NCBI GenBank assembly: GCA_022701365.1
Contig: JAKUHH010000269.1
Coordinates: forward strand, 1 to 64,000
DNA: 64,000 nucleotides
DNA from: Mycocentrospora acerina
Taxonomy: Eukaryota > Ascomycota > Dothideomycetes > Pleosporales
Direction: 5' to 3'
The position numbers were made by a program, and so were the translations under genes. The notes below the pieces were generated by a model. It had not been told where the DNA came from, made no database searches, and was given only the letters and a program-made list of their open reading frames with translations. Each line of letters opens with the position of its first letter. The first letter of the stretch is position 1. Shown piece by piece: positions 9,676 to 20,846 of this stretch.

Positions 9676-10564
9676 CCCTGTTTAAGCATGAACATTCAAT
9701 TAAGTGACTTACGACTTCAGATCACATAACTAAGTAGGTATTTGTCACCCGTCATTAGACCAACGTTTGTCTCTTTGACGCGGGACACCAGCTGTGGCCG
9801 GACTACATCATCATGTCGTATGCTTTTAACTACGTATCCTTAAACTCGAATATGGAATTGAACGAAGTAAATTTAGAAATTAATTCACATGGTCGGAAAA
9901 TACCTATAACCTTCGAACTTTAAGGTAGTAGGGGGTTATCTTGCGACAGTCAGTGTCCCGTGTCGAAGATATGGCTGTTATCCATTCTTCATTCAATTTA
10001 TCTCATACAAATCTCACTTCGACATTCACTTCAAGATCCCCCCCTCCCGACTCCCCTTTTCTTCAATTACAGGCGAATTACACTACTACAGAAAAGAGTA
10101 CTTCATAAGAAGCCCTCCTAAATCTATCGTAGCACTATAGGTCAGAAGGTCACCTTGAACCCCCCCCCCCTCCCACACTTTTCCTTACTAGGATCTCTCC
10201 ATTTCTCTTTCTTAAGTACTCGCACGCTCCTTTATGCACACACCACACTATCTACATTCACTGACTCTTATTACACTTATTGCTTTTGCGCCAACGCTAC
10301 TGCGCGTAAGTGTGGACCCAGCTCCAAGTATGAACTAAGATACGCGTGGGGCATCAGCTCAGACGCGTGCTAGACGCGCGACGAAATACAGACAACCAGG
10401 CGTGAGGCCTCTAAACGGCGAGAGGTAGAAGACAAGAAGAAGAGGAAATAATAATGATATATTACACACATCTCAGAATAGGCCACTGCTTTAGTGGAAA
10501 TTTTATGTCACTATATAGCTAAGTACGTCTTTATGCTCCACACGAGGCTCTCTCTAAGACGTTA
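9676..10564. other. Intergenic, no gene seen
   Basis: The stretch includes C-rich tracts (near 10037 and 10160) and a pyrimidine-rich run at 10180-10260. The small ORFs have no recognisable features. Confidence 0.3.
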
Positions 10565-10785
10565 AACCACTTCAATCAATTCATGTTACGTGATATCAGG
10601 TTTGGCCAACGCACATAAAATGCTCTTTCTGACGACACGTTGCTCATGGTAGAGCTAGACACGTAGGACTAAGAGCTCAACTCAGGTAAATGAAAAGCTA
10701 TGGATACTCTACGGTACAGAGCAGTGATCCACACAATAGATCACTAGAATCTGATGGTTCTAAATCACATTTTTCACCAAAATAA
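10565..10785 (+). repeat. Dispersed repeat family B, copy 1
   Basis: It shares blocks with copies at 51545-51770 and 62640-62890 (inverted): TTACGTGATATCAGG, ATGCTC, GTAGAGCTAGACACGT and, most conserved, GTACAGAGCAGTGATCCACA followed by CAATAGATCAC. The function is unknown; it is probably a decayed transposon or an LTR-like fragment. Confidence 0.6.
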
Positions 10786-11021
10786 ATCGATCAATAAAAA
10801 TTAGTTCTGCTAAGAGGATCTATATGCAAAGAATCAGTGCTATACTAACTGTGAAGCATTGATATTTAACAATTTCAGTGAAGAAATTTGCTCTTTTCGA
10901 CGTCAATAAATCTGGAAACCTTCTGAATCTAAATCACGATTGTAAATTGTATTAAATTTAATTGTTGATATTCACTTGGTTAAGTGTCAATTAATTAACA
11001 ATTCGTCACAATGATGGAGTG

Positions 11022-11252
11022 ACGTCCCTTCCTACATGACAAAAATCTTAGTGTTCTGAAGACAACCAACGACGGCGCAAGGATCGCGCATCATTCTACG
11101 CATCATGTTATTTACACAGAGTAAGACAGAAACATTTTCATCTACACAGATGGCAATCTATTGTTACAATAGTTATGATAATGCAATGTCTTCAAAAGCT
11201 TATAATTTACTCATTTGCCTGCCGCACACGGATTTCCGCCCTGATTTGAGAG
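11022..11252. mobile_element. 235-bp MITE family copy
   Basis: The left end reads CGTCCCTTCCTACATGACAA and continues with GACGGCGCAAGGATCGCGCA. The right end is near 11250 (GCACACGGATTTCCGCC). The internal AT-rich sequence resembles other copies. The TA duplication is not clean. Confidence 0.55.
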
Positions 11253-11677
11253 ACTTTTTATTTGTTACATTCTCGAAGCTTTTCGGCACATCAAAAATAG
11301 ACCTATTTAGTGTGAAGCTAAAGTCGAGAACATATGAACGGAAATGGTTATTTCCTAGGCGTTATCAACTTTTGATCGGTTAGCTGACAGTAGCAACTCT
11401 CTTAGTACTGACTATACCATATAGAGAAGACATTAAACCTCATATTTAGCTTAGACTAAACTTAGCAATATTAATAATGTCTCGTTCAATCCAAATTAAG
11501 TTGCAAACATATCGACTTTGACCAATCCAAGCCGAGGCAATGAAGGCAACGCATATCAGCGTTGTGCGTGCTTCAGGAAAACCTGAATACTTGTTGCTAA
11601 TATTCAGGACTACTTGATAAAAAATCAATTCGCATCTTCTCTAACTCGATCTTTATATCGAACGAAGTTCAGCAACC
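11253..11677. other. Intergenic
   Basis: No gene recognised. It would contain the promoter of the broken gene that starts at 11678. Confidence 0.3.
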
Positions 11678-12247
11678 ATGATTGAGTTTGATGTGGTAGT
11701 TTCGACAATGGCATCGCTGTTAGTTGCAACAATAAGTCGTACAGTGATCAACATAGAAAGAGAATTGAGTACTGTTAATGAGAAAGATACAAGTCTTAGT
11801 GAAATTAGTCGTAGGTTGCTTCGATAGTATTCTTTCGCTCATCAATTTACTTTCCTAAAATCACAAGCTAAGGTGCTTCTCAAATGTCAGTGTCATCGAG
11901 CAACGAAGCGGCAGATAACTGCTTTCAACAGCGACAATAATCTGTTGGCTAGTGGTCATACTCATCATGAGTCCGTTTACGAAACAGATATTAATTTCCC
12001 AAGTCCCTGCATCAATGATGATTCATGTCTCAGCTCTTTGATGAGGACCGTTGTTGGAGGATTAAATCTCCTGACTGAGAACCTAGAACGGCTAAATAAG
12101 AAACTAGCGATCGTAATTGAAGGTAAAATTAGAATAGCCATTAATGCAAGACTTCTGCCAATTATCTTTTGCAACTGGCGAGTAAGTTCTGTTAATTATC
12201 CGCCGGAAACACCCTCTTCACAAACAAGATTACACACCAACAGATAA
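11678..12247 (+). pseudogene. Unknown protein gene broken by one TAG
   Basis: From the ATG at 11678 the frame encodes MIEFDVVVSTMASLLVAT, then a charged helix (INIERELSTVNEKDTSLSEISRRLLR). It meets TAG at 11825-11827 and continues in the same frame for about 139 more codons. That second part has a Leu/Glu/Lys-rich amphipathic segment (GGLNLLTENLERLNKKL). The stop fits a CAG to TAG (CpA to TpA) change. The product would be about 189 residues, with no domain that I recognise. A GTAAGT at 12182 might be a donor and could alter the C-terminus. The forkhead-like gene starts less than 100 bp downstream on the same strand; whether the two were ever one gene is unclear. Confidence 0.4.
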
Positions 12248-12314
12248 CGTCACGATAAATTGCTTTCGTCTATTTATTTCAACATTCTCTCATATTCATC
12301 CCCCGACTGTTCAA

Positions 12315-13161
12315 ATGCAAGAAAATGTGTTCTTCACAGTCCCCTTAGACCCAGATGCATTAAATAGCCTTGAAGATGCGACTCATTTGCAACTGCTTAA
12401 TGACGGGCAAAGAACGGATTACGACTACGATTCATGGCTCGAACTTTTTTAGAGAGGCGCAGGAATTCCACAAAGTATCACCTGACTCAACACCAAACAC
12501 AGTCAATGTGCGAGATATATTCCCTTATGCTGCTTCTGATTCAAACCAGGATTTACCAGGTGAATCTGCAGACAACACAGTCCAGAGCTTTGAGGATACG
12601 CCAACTTCTCCGTACTCAAACGGCGAACACCCGCAAGTTCCAATTCCGTCTAAAGTAAATGTTCCTCATTGACTTTCACAGTTCTGTCAATCTTGATGCC
12701 TTGCAAACAACCGTTTCAGAGAACAGTGTTCAATCCAAGGAAGAATTCTTGAGTGCGCCAGTGGATGATGAAATCGCTGTTAAAAAGCTCTCATACCTAG
12801 ATCTAATTGCTATCGCCCTATCGGATCGACGAAGTCACACCTTGCAGAATATCTACAGCTGGTTCAGAATGAATACAGTAAAAGCAACTGGAACGCGATC
12901 CAAGAGCTGGCAGGACAGCATTCGAAACAACTTGTTTGAACATCATCAAGTGAGTATAGCTCTACATTAAACTTTTGTAACCGTTTATTAACAACATTAT
13001 AGCTTTTTGAAAAAGTTATAAACCCCGGCGAGAAAGGCTACCGTTGGCGCCTCAGGGAGTCTAATGCTAGGGTGGATTGTCAACCAAAACAAAAACGCTC
13101 CCGACGGAAAGCAGCACGAGTGAAGGGGGTCAAAAAACAGATGGCCGTTGTTGATCGCTAG
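12315..13161 (+). pseudogene. Forkhead-domain transcription factor-like gene, frame-broken upstream of the DNA-binding domain
   Basis: The last part encodes a forkhead fold: KLSYLDLIAIALSDRRSHTL, QNIYSWFRMN, SWQDSIRNNLFEHH, then after an intron LFEKVINPGEKGYRWRL (family SY.DLI..AI, IY.W, W.NSIRHNLS, F.KV....GKG..W.L). The intron is 12950-13002 (GTGAGT donor, TTATAG acceptor, 53 nt). A basic tail (KQKRSRRKAARVKGVKKQ) and a stop at 13159-13161 follow. Upstream the ATG at 12315 opens a frame that runs into TAG at a run of T near 12448. Dropping one base there joins it smoothly to a Ser/Pro/Asp-rich stretch, and a second frame change is needed near 12650. Either two small indels or an unrecognised intron explain this. 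An alternative start is the ATG at 12659. The domain lacks the usual basic RR..K wing segment, so DNA binding may be reduced. Confidence 0.55.
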
Positions 13162-14232
13162 TCCGTAACATGTGTATGGAAGCTTACACATGTAGAACAT
13201 GCGTTTGTTTAGAGATTCGTTACACTTAAGCTAACTCAGAAAGTTCTCTGAAAGCTTGATTGTTCGACATATTAGATTGTAAAATGCAAACTAACTCCTT
13301 TAAATGGCAAGCTTTATGAGAATTAATAAAAGTCCTTATTGGAAAACAATGTAATAGTCGATGTTTGAACCTTCTAGTCAGAGCAGCGTGACGAACGGCC
13401 TATTTGTTAGCTAACATACCGTGTTTGTCAAACCAATTCAGAAATAAAAATTATAAGAAGGTTGTATAATTCACTAGAAAAAGCCTTTTCCGGTACGGAA
13501 TTTTTCTCGCAAACACGGGTCAGGAGTTACAAGCGTATTTCCTATATACTTGCTAGAGAGCTACTGCAGGAGAAGAGCAGTGAATCAAGAACGAAATTTA
13601 TTAGCCTAGAATGAAGACAACAAAAACGTATGGTTCTACAGTTGCTGAAAAAAAGCTACTAGAGAAAGCCTTCCTTGAAGTTCATTCAAAGTCTACAAGA
13701 AAAGACAACTCTGGACAGTGCTTTAAGATTCCTAAGCTTCGATGAGATTAGACTAATCTAATTCTTACAATAAGCCATACGAAGTAGAAAAAAAGCCTCT
13801 GAAGAAAGGCGCTAAATTCCTTCCTGAAGGCTGAGCCAAAATTCCACAACAGAAGCTTGACTTATGGCGTTGCTTACATTTCTTTCCTTACTGATTTAGA
13901 ATGATTTAAGGAAGATAATTACATTCTGCAACAGTTCGACAAGGCAATTCAAGTAAATAGAAAAGAAAATCTCGCAAATAAATTGGCACACGCCTGCCTT
14001 TCAAGAAAAGTGTTACTGCACGCTGTTCTACTGCTCTGATACGAAATAGGCCTTGGCTGCGTCTGAATATTCTTTCAGTAGAAAATCCGCAGTGAAATAT
14101 TGAACTTAGAAAGGACACATTCTGGGAACAGAGGCAACTTGTTCGCGATGGTCACCTTGAAGGCGCCACACACCGATTGGTTGCGGCGCAAAACGATGTC
14201 AAAGCAAACATAATCCTTCATACCATCACACA
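13162..14232. other. Intergenic with weak ORF remnants
   Basis: A 44-codon ORF from ATG 13611 (MKTTKTYGSTVAEKK start) and Lys-rich short frames around 13780 might be relics of a gene, but nothing is recognisable. The rest shows no structure. Confidence 0.25.
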
Positions 14233-14469
14233 ACCTCTCTCACTACGTAGCGAAAAGCCTCATGTGCTAAAAAGTAGCCAAACCTTAAGCATTTAAAGCA
14301 CTGCAATACCGCGTACAGTTTGAAAAAACAATTGCCAACTCAATAGACACACGCCTTTTTTTGTAACTACCCTGCTCAAAGAGTATGTTGTTTGGTATCG
14401 TATGTGATCCTTGCTCTCCCACTGGTCGACTTCGGCATACTAGGATTTTCGCTACTTAGGGAGAGAAGT
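14233..14469. mobile_element. 235-bp MITE family copy
   Basis: The left end is CTCTCTCACTACGTAGCGAA and the right end CGCTACTTAGGGAGAGAAGT, followed by TA at 14470-14471. The internal block TGTGATCCTTGCTCTCCCACTGG is the reverse complement of the family's conserved inner arm. Confidence 0.6.
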
Positions 14470-14471
14470 TA

Positions 14472-15654
14472 AACACTGCAGCTTATGGGGCTGAACAGAT
14501 AATCATTTTTGGCTATATTCTATCGGTCGCTACAATCTTACAATGGAGAATCGTTTCCAGGTCAGACTACCGATATGTCAGATGTATTGTGAAAGCCAGC
14601 TTGATAAAGTTACCTTCTAATTTCTTATAATTACTGGCTCTTGATCTAGATGATCTTGTTCGGAGCCTTCCGTGCCATTTCGACCGGCGATCCTCGCTCG
14701 CAACTTCATTCTGGTCACGAGGGAGCTTCATATATGAGAAGACCGCTGAGTCGGGTGTAGACTAGAAGAAAACCATAAGCCGCGTAGTTAATAGAGCTTA
14801 GTAATTGACATTTTAATTGCAAGCCAAAGTGTGGCTCTGTCTAACAGCCAGCGCTTAAAACATGGTGAAACGATTTTCGACGAGGATTCTGAACGAAGCT
14901 TGCACCTACCTATTTCCTTATACTTCTATGCTGTCTAAAGAACAAATATTTGCATGCCTTCAAATTTGCTGCTCTATTTCCTTTTTGTTGCTCCTCAGCA
15001 CCACGAGCAATTTTTGCAATCTGTTTTCCTTCAAGGTTTGAAAATAACATAATTTGAGCGCTGTATTGAGTTATCGCTTCAGTTGGCGCTAAGAACCGGC
15101 TTCTTTTCGAACTCCTGTGATATCTGTAGGAATGAGTGCGATGCATAGTTAATTTGTGCAAGGAGAAGGGAATAGATTAAAATTAGGTATTGTTGTTTGA
15201 CACTCTCTCGTACCTATGAATCTGTTGAATTTGGTTTGGGTGTTGTTTATGTCACATTTGAAAATTTAAAAGTTCGCACTTGATAATATTGTTTCGCTTC
15301 TGTATGCAATAGACTTGTATAAGGTTACACCCTAAGTTATTATATTACAAATGCACTTTCCTTCATGTCCAAGAATCTCATCAAATGTGACGCATCAAAA
15401 ATTGAACGACTTACGTAAATGAACGAAGCCTGGTCGTGATGATTAAGATAATCACTTACCGAAGCACGTAATTTGTAGAAGATGTTACGGTAGCCCTGAA
15501 ACCTCTCACGGGCGTGGGGGTTAACATTAGCCAACTACTACCGGAACGGCTCATGATGAGTTAAAGTTGATTATTATGAGAGCTGACTAGCACTGTACTT
15601 AGCTTGAAGATGATGATCAAGTTGAAGACTATCGATTCATGATCCGTTCGCCAA
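14472..15654. other. Intergenic, no recognisable gene
   Basis: Short reverse-strand ORFs at about 15161-14910 and 15534-15340 have no family features. I see no tRNA or repeat here. Confidence 0.3.
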
Positions 15655-15890
15655 ATGATGTCCCGTCCTATGTAACAAAAACCCTGGTAGACCGAAATCA
15701 ACTAACGAGAGCACGAGAAATGCTCTGAATACTACACGGTATCCTATGTGTACTAAACGTGACAAAACGACTTTAAATTTAGTTTGGAAATTGGGTCATC
15801 AGACTCTTCACAATAATGCGTCGTCTTTTGAATCTTAAAATTTATAGCTTTTCTCGTCATCATGATTATTTCGCCACGTAGAGCATGCTA
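15655..15890. mobile_element. 235-bp MITE family copy abutting an ORF stop
   Basis: The left end reads GATGTCCCGTCCTATGTAAC, then AAAACCCTGGTAGACCGAAA and ACGAGAGCACGAG. The right end is TTTCGCCACGTAGAGCATGC. The element ends at the stop codon of the reverse-strand ORF at 15891, so it may have truncated that gene. Confidence 0.55.
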
Positions 15891-16357
15891 TTATTGTCGC
15901 TTCCGCTTCGGCTGCAAATGAAACTTCTCTGTGTACACTCTATCGTTGTAGGATATTAGGGCTAGCACATCTAGTACAATATTAGCCCCATGCACTACTG
16001 TATCATTCCTCTCATGCGTCTCTTCGATTGCACGATTGTCCCCATTAGCCAACTCAATGGACGCATATCGTCTTATAATCGTGCGGTTGTTGATCATAAT
16101 TACTTAAGTGTTGGAATGAGTTTAGCAACATCTGAGGAGGAGTGAATAGCAACGTCTAGTGACTGTGCCATTGTCAAAAAACATGTCGCGTTTGAAATTG
16201 AGTTTGCAGAGTAATGGTTTTGAAAACAAAAAAGAAGTTTACAGAAAAATGTAGTAATCGCATCAGACAAGTTTAGCCAGTCCATGTGCTTACGCTTCAG
16301 ACGAAGTAAATTAACGGTAGCCTTTGTCATGTACTCGTTCGAAAATTTAATCATCAA
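15891..16357 (-). pseudogene. Unknown gene relic with a frame break
   Basis: Two reverse-strand frames abut. The first (ATG at 16357) includes LSDAITTFFCKLLFCFQ and SSSDVAKLIPTLK. The second includes NNRTIIRRYASIELANGD, EETHERNDTVVHGANIVLD and VYTEKFHLQPKRKRQ. The second frame starts within a few bases of the first frame's stop (about 16100), so a small indel or a tiny intron separates them. The composition is protein-like, but I do not recognise a family. The 3' end coincides with the edge of a MITE. Confidence 0.3.
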
Positions 16358-17041
16358 AATAACAGCTTACTAAGTGATGATTAGCACTCTTCGATCGACA
16401 GTTTATGTTATCATGTGTTTGTTAACTTATATTGTGTCAAAATTAAGTAGTATGTTTTGGCTCGCGTCGGGTTTACTAATTTCTAGAAGTAGAAACGTCT
16501 CTTCTCAAAATTACCAAATTAGTCCTGCCCCACCCCAATCTTTGATCCTCTAGTCAAGAGATATAATACTTGCCTAGGGCAGTTGTCCCTTTACTAGCAT
16601 GTCACAAGTTTAATTCATGAATAAGAGCAATGGCTGATCAAAGAGTGCCTTTCATCATCATTGTAACATTAGCATTGAAGACTGTACTAGGAGAACTTAG
16701 ACCTAAGATAATGTCTTTTTCACAGTTACTTACATCAGAATCTAGTGAAGACACTTCCTGATTAACATGCCTTTGCAGCAATATCCGTATCTATCGGTTC
16801 AGGCTTGCGTATATGATGCGTCAAGTACAACAATGTAAACGTGAAGGCAACAAACATGTTGAAATACAGATTGGCATAGCATTGACCTTGTCGACAAATC
16901 TTATTCTCCCTACTTATACTTCACACAATTGTGCCCAAGACAGAAAAAAGAAGACGTTTATTCGCTTACGCAGCCCCGTTAACTACTTTCTTCAATTGTA
17001 ATCTCAAAATCTCTTGCCTATCTGCTCAAACAAGGCTCAAA
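16358..17041. other. Intergenic
   Basis: No gene seen. A start-less open stretch at 16931-17041 runs in frame into the next gene but is probably its 5' leader. Confidence 0.3.
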
Positions 17042-17806
17042 ATGTCTCGCGATGATAGGAAGCCTCCTGTATCAGGAGATTTCCTTGTTCAGAAGAGATT
17101 GTTGGCTGTACCCCCATTCATTCCAGCGCTGAAACACAGTTCCACAAGTTCAGCTAGTGGTACAGCGACCCAACTGAATGCTTTTTCAACTTGTACAGAG
17201 AACATCATAGCTGTGCCTGCAAAGAAAAGCACCATCGTGGACATTGACTAAGACGTTTCGGACATATTCAACCAGCTCCCACAACTTCCAGATCCCCTTC
17301 TAGAAGCTCACCCAGAATTTCTCCACTGCGTACCTCCTGAAGCTCCTATCTATCGCGAATTCTCTATCTTTACAGCTGGAAGCATAGAAATGGGCAAAGC
17401 TATACAGTGGCAAAAACATATGGCAACCTTCCTGTCTTCTCTCCCTATCACTGTCAACAACCCTCGTAGAGGCAACTGGAATATCGCCAACACGCAGGAA
17501 GCTGAGAACAAGGCTTTCAGAGACCAAGTCGAGTGGGAGCTTTTAGCACTCAAGAAGTCTAGTGTGATATGCTTCTTCTTTGATGTAAACACTATAAGCC
17601 CAGTTACGATGTTGGAGTTAGGTCTCTGGGCACGTTCAAAGAAGGTGATTGTCTGCTGCAATAAAAAGTTCTGGCGGGCTGGCAACATTCAAATCGTTTG
17701 CGAACGCTATGGAGTACCGTGTGTTGATTCATTCGAAAAGCTGGTTTTGGAAACCAAGAAAATGCTTGTGGAGAAAGGCTTAAAAGTAAGCAACCATCAG
17801 ATTTAG
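17042..17806 (+). pseudogene. Nucleoside 2-deoxyribosyltransferase-like protein, one in-frame TAA
   Basis: The frame from ATG 17042 encodes a Ser/Thr-rich N-terminus of about 69 residues, then TAA at 17249-17251. It reopens in the same frame and encodes a domain of the nucleoside 2-deoxyribosyltransferase-like family (PF15891 type): SIFTAGSIEMGKAIQWQ (first strand, AGS loop), PRRGNWN, FRDQVEWEL, ICFFFDV (strand), SPVTMLELGLWA (substrate-site helix with the family Glu) and VVCC-like VCCNKKFWRAGNIQIVCERYGVP. The core looks complete for a roughly 150-residue fold. The first ATG after the stop (17390) lies inside the first motif, so a shorter working protein is unlikely. The stop fits CAA to TAA. 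Members cleave or transfer N-glycosidic bonds, or act as sensors; the substrate cannot be inferred here. Confidence 0.65.
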
Positions 17807-19379
17807 AAAGTGTTTGAAAAAGACACTCTTCAATCACGCTCGCAACCGTGTGAAAGAGGTCGGAACTACATCGCCAGTTTTAAAACAATATGAAAAGAGA
17901 TTTAGTCGACTCGTTGTAGCAGCGAAATCTCAATTCTGAAGTCGAATTTGAGTAATCGTAGTAATCTGGGCGTTTAGTCATTTCCTAAGTCAGGCTAACG
18001 TTATTCATATATTGAATCAGACTTTTTTGCGCAGATTAATTGCTGTACTAAAATATGCATTGAAATTAGCACCTATTATCATCAACGAGAAATGCAGAGA
18101 ATGACTTATCCAAAGTAAGTCTTGAGTGAGTGCCGCATTCGAATTTTTGTCAACTCAGGCAAAACTCTACGTTTTGTCGTCAAAATATGAGACACTTATT
18201 ATAATCATCTTTACGGCTTTCTACAGGAAATGATGGAAGAAAGTGAGATCTTTCTAATATGATTTAAAGAGAGCGAATCTATCCACACTAGAAAAATATG
18301 ACAGCTCGATGACAACTCGAAGTTGGTCAGTTAAATTTGATAAGAACAACACATGATGTGCACAAACGAAACAGACTGAAATTCTCGCTCGTAAGTATGG
18401 TACTTTTCTACCTAAACGAGAAGTAACATTGCAAGCTGTTGAAATGAAAAGGAGCTGCAATAATAAAGTTCAGGTACTCTATCGTTTGGAACACTTCTGT
18501 GCGTATTTTGCACACGGAGTTGCTCTTGCATTCAAATTAGACTGCTTAGTCGCAGCTGTATGAGTTTGTGTTGGGCAGAATTTTGGTGCACGTGCCGATT
18601 ACGTGTGGAGCTTTATGCCACGTAGCTGAGTGAAGCTCTGGTTTGGCTTCAGCCATGAGCGCGAAACAAAACGACTAATGATTTTTAAAAAGGTAAAAAA
18701 AGTATCAGTCTATGAGTCATCATTTAGGAATGAATTAGTTGCAAATTTATTAGAAAAATTAGCACAGAAACCACATAGGCATAAAGAGGACACAACTTTA
18801 CATACAGAATAGACTCCTAGTATGCCCAAAATTAATTGAGGTGATGTTGAGTAATGTGTGCGTGAATAATTTTACAGTTAATGAAGCGCATATTTTCTTC
18901 GCCGTAGGCCCACTACTTAATCTTAACAGCAGTTCTCGTCTAGACGCAATCCATAGAAGAGTACTCGAAGTGATGTGTGTTGTAGCACATCACTCTGCTG
19001 CCAATCCCACGCCTTATTTATATCATCATTGATTGAAGAGTGCAGAGATAAATGCCTTCTCCGTACACATGTTGACAGAAATCTCTGACTTTGCATGGCA
19101 AGAATTTTAAGAGTTTTCTACAACTGTGTCTATTTACAAATATCACATTTAGCATCCTATTAAGAACATTTAATTTAAGATTTAATGACGGTGAGCCCTA
19201 CTTTCAAAATTTTTATGTGGTTTTTCAACGACGTGTCTTTTTCTAATAATTTGTATTTGATAGTCCACAAGAGAGACAAACATCGTGGTTGAATAGACCT
19301 CAAATGGAAAAGCGTGCATCGTGATAAATAGAGTGATGTTTTGATAGATTAAACAACACAACGTTGAACTTAGGTACTG
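17807..19379. other. Intergenic with a repeat B fragment
   Basis: Near 18540-18650 the sequence GCCACGTAGCTGAGTGAAGC matches the conserved core of repeat family B. The remaining small ORFs are unremarkable. Confidence 0.35.
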
Positions 19380-20846
19380 TCAGAGTACCTCTTCATCGTT
19401 CAATCTTTCACTAATGTCCGGTAGATTGTCCGCTCTCCATCGGGATCGTAGACGTGCGTACCACACATGGTCATGGAATACCCAAGTCGCCTCTTTTTTA
19501 CAGCGAGTACGCGTGTCAAGGTATTGGATTCCACCATGCTGCTTTACCTGTCGTTCTATCTTACTGTTACATAGCCTTCCAAAATCACATTTGTTGTTTG
19601 GACCCCAGAGTCCAATATTCCACATTGTCCTTTTCGACCAATCTTCTATCACGCATACCTTTTCTTTTGTCAAATATCTATATGTCTCAATAGGCCCATT
19701 TCCACCACGGTAGCCACTCAGACCAAAACTCAGTCGCTTACCAGAGTCCTATGGCCCGAGAACAGGACAGATCCACATAGGCCAGGAGTTCCACTCATCA
19801 TGCAGCGTTTCCATGAATTCGCTTACAAAATCAAAAGGAACCCCAAAATCGTGATAGACCAAGGTCTTTCGCCGGCCGGTTGTGTTGCGACTCGTAATAG
19901 CAGGACACCACAATGGCATTTTCTTCGCAAATTTAACAGAAGAGCGATCACTGTACCGAAACAAATAGGTTTCTATTGATAAACGCTCTAAGTGAGGTCT
20001 TTTCCTTCGCTTAGACGCAAGCCAGATAGATTTGACATGGTGGACAAAACTGTCGCCCTTCTTAATTTTTACCTCTGCAATATCTGTCACTGAAGGTGAA
20101 AATCGGCCCGTTACTATCATGCTAGATTTGGGAGAAAGCAGAACCCCTTCCACAAAGTCGATTTCCGCGTTTGACTGGCAGAGTTGAATAGCAGCAAGTA
20201 ACTCCGAGCTGTCACAATACGGCCAGTAGGTGAGTTCAACGCAGGCTCCTGCTCTACAGAGAGCAATTTTGAGCATAGTAGTCATGCTGAGACTGTGCAA
20301 AGATCCTGCACTGCCATAGAGTAGCTCAGCCTCAAGCATTTCACTTGCTCTTGCGCAGAATAGCTGGCCATCTCCTAAGACGACTTCGATTGCTAAAACC
20401 GTGCAATCGAACGTGCCAAATCTGAAAGACGAGGAACAGCTCGTAGTGGTGGCAAAAGCCTGTCCAGCTGTGACTTGTTTAGAAGACGCCACCACTGTTG
20501 GAAGGAAACTGTAAGGGAGCGTAGCTTGAACTAGCATTTCTATGGAAACATTAGGCTTAACGAGGACGGTTTCAGCTTTTGGATTAAGGTGAAGTATCTT
20601 GTCAAAGCAGTGGACCTGCGTGCTGAAATTAAAGCTATGACTGCGTGGAAGACGAGTACAGTTATGTCTCTGATTATAGGCTGCAATCATGTTACGCAAA
20701 CAGCCGACCTTCTTCCAGTGCTGGTTCATTCGGCTACGAAGATCGAACTCATATCCAGAATGAGCTGTAGTAATATCTAGGCCCCTGATCTTCTCCTGAG
20801 ACTTTGTACCTCTGCAGAAGATTGGGAGACAACTAGATACGGACAT
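19380..20846 (-). pseudogene. DIMINUTO/DWF1-like FAD-binding oxidoreductase, one in-frame TAG
   Basis: One reverse-strand frame of 489 codons is open except for a TAG at 19751-19749. The order matches delta(24)-sterol reductase-like FAD proteins: HSFNFSTQ (family HSTR), VLVKPNVSIEMLVQATLPYSFLPTVV, SSSFRFGTFDCTVLAIEVVLGDG, LLYGSAGSLHSLSMTTMLKIAL, VELTYWP, FVEGVLLSPKSSMIVTGRF and YLFRYSDRSS. After the stop come MWNIGLWGP, GGIQYLD and FHDHVWYARLRSRWRA. The glycine-rich FAD loop (family GGGF.GT.GESSS) has decayed to AGQAFATTTSCSSS, so the protein was probably inactive apart from the stop. The length fits the family (about 500). Fungal paralogues of this family are thought to be membrane-associated oxidoreductases; the substrate is unknown. 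The start is the ATG at 20846, near the end of the homologous region. Confidence 0.7.

Noticed and set aside
17225..17305. An intron around TAA 17249 in the deoxyribosyltransferase-like gene
   Set aside because: A GTGGAC..CTTCCAG segment of 55 nt exists, but removing it leads to an immediate stop, while reading straight through keeps homologous sequence.
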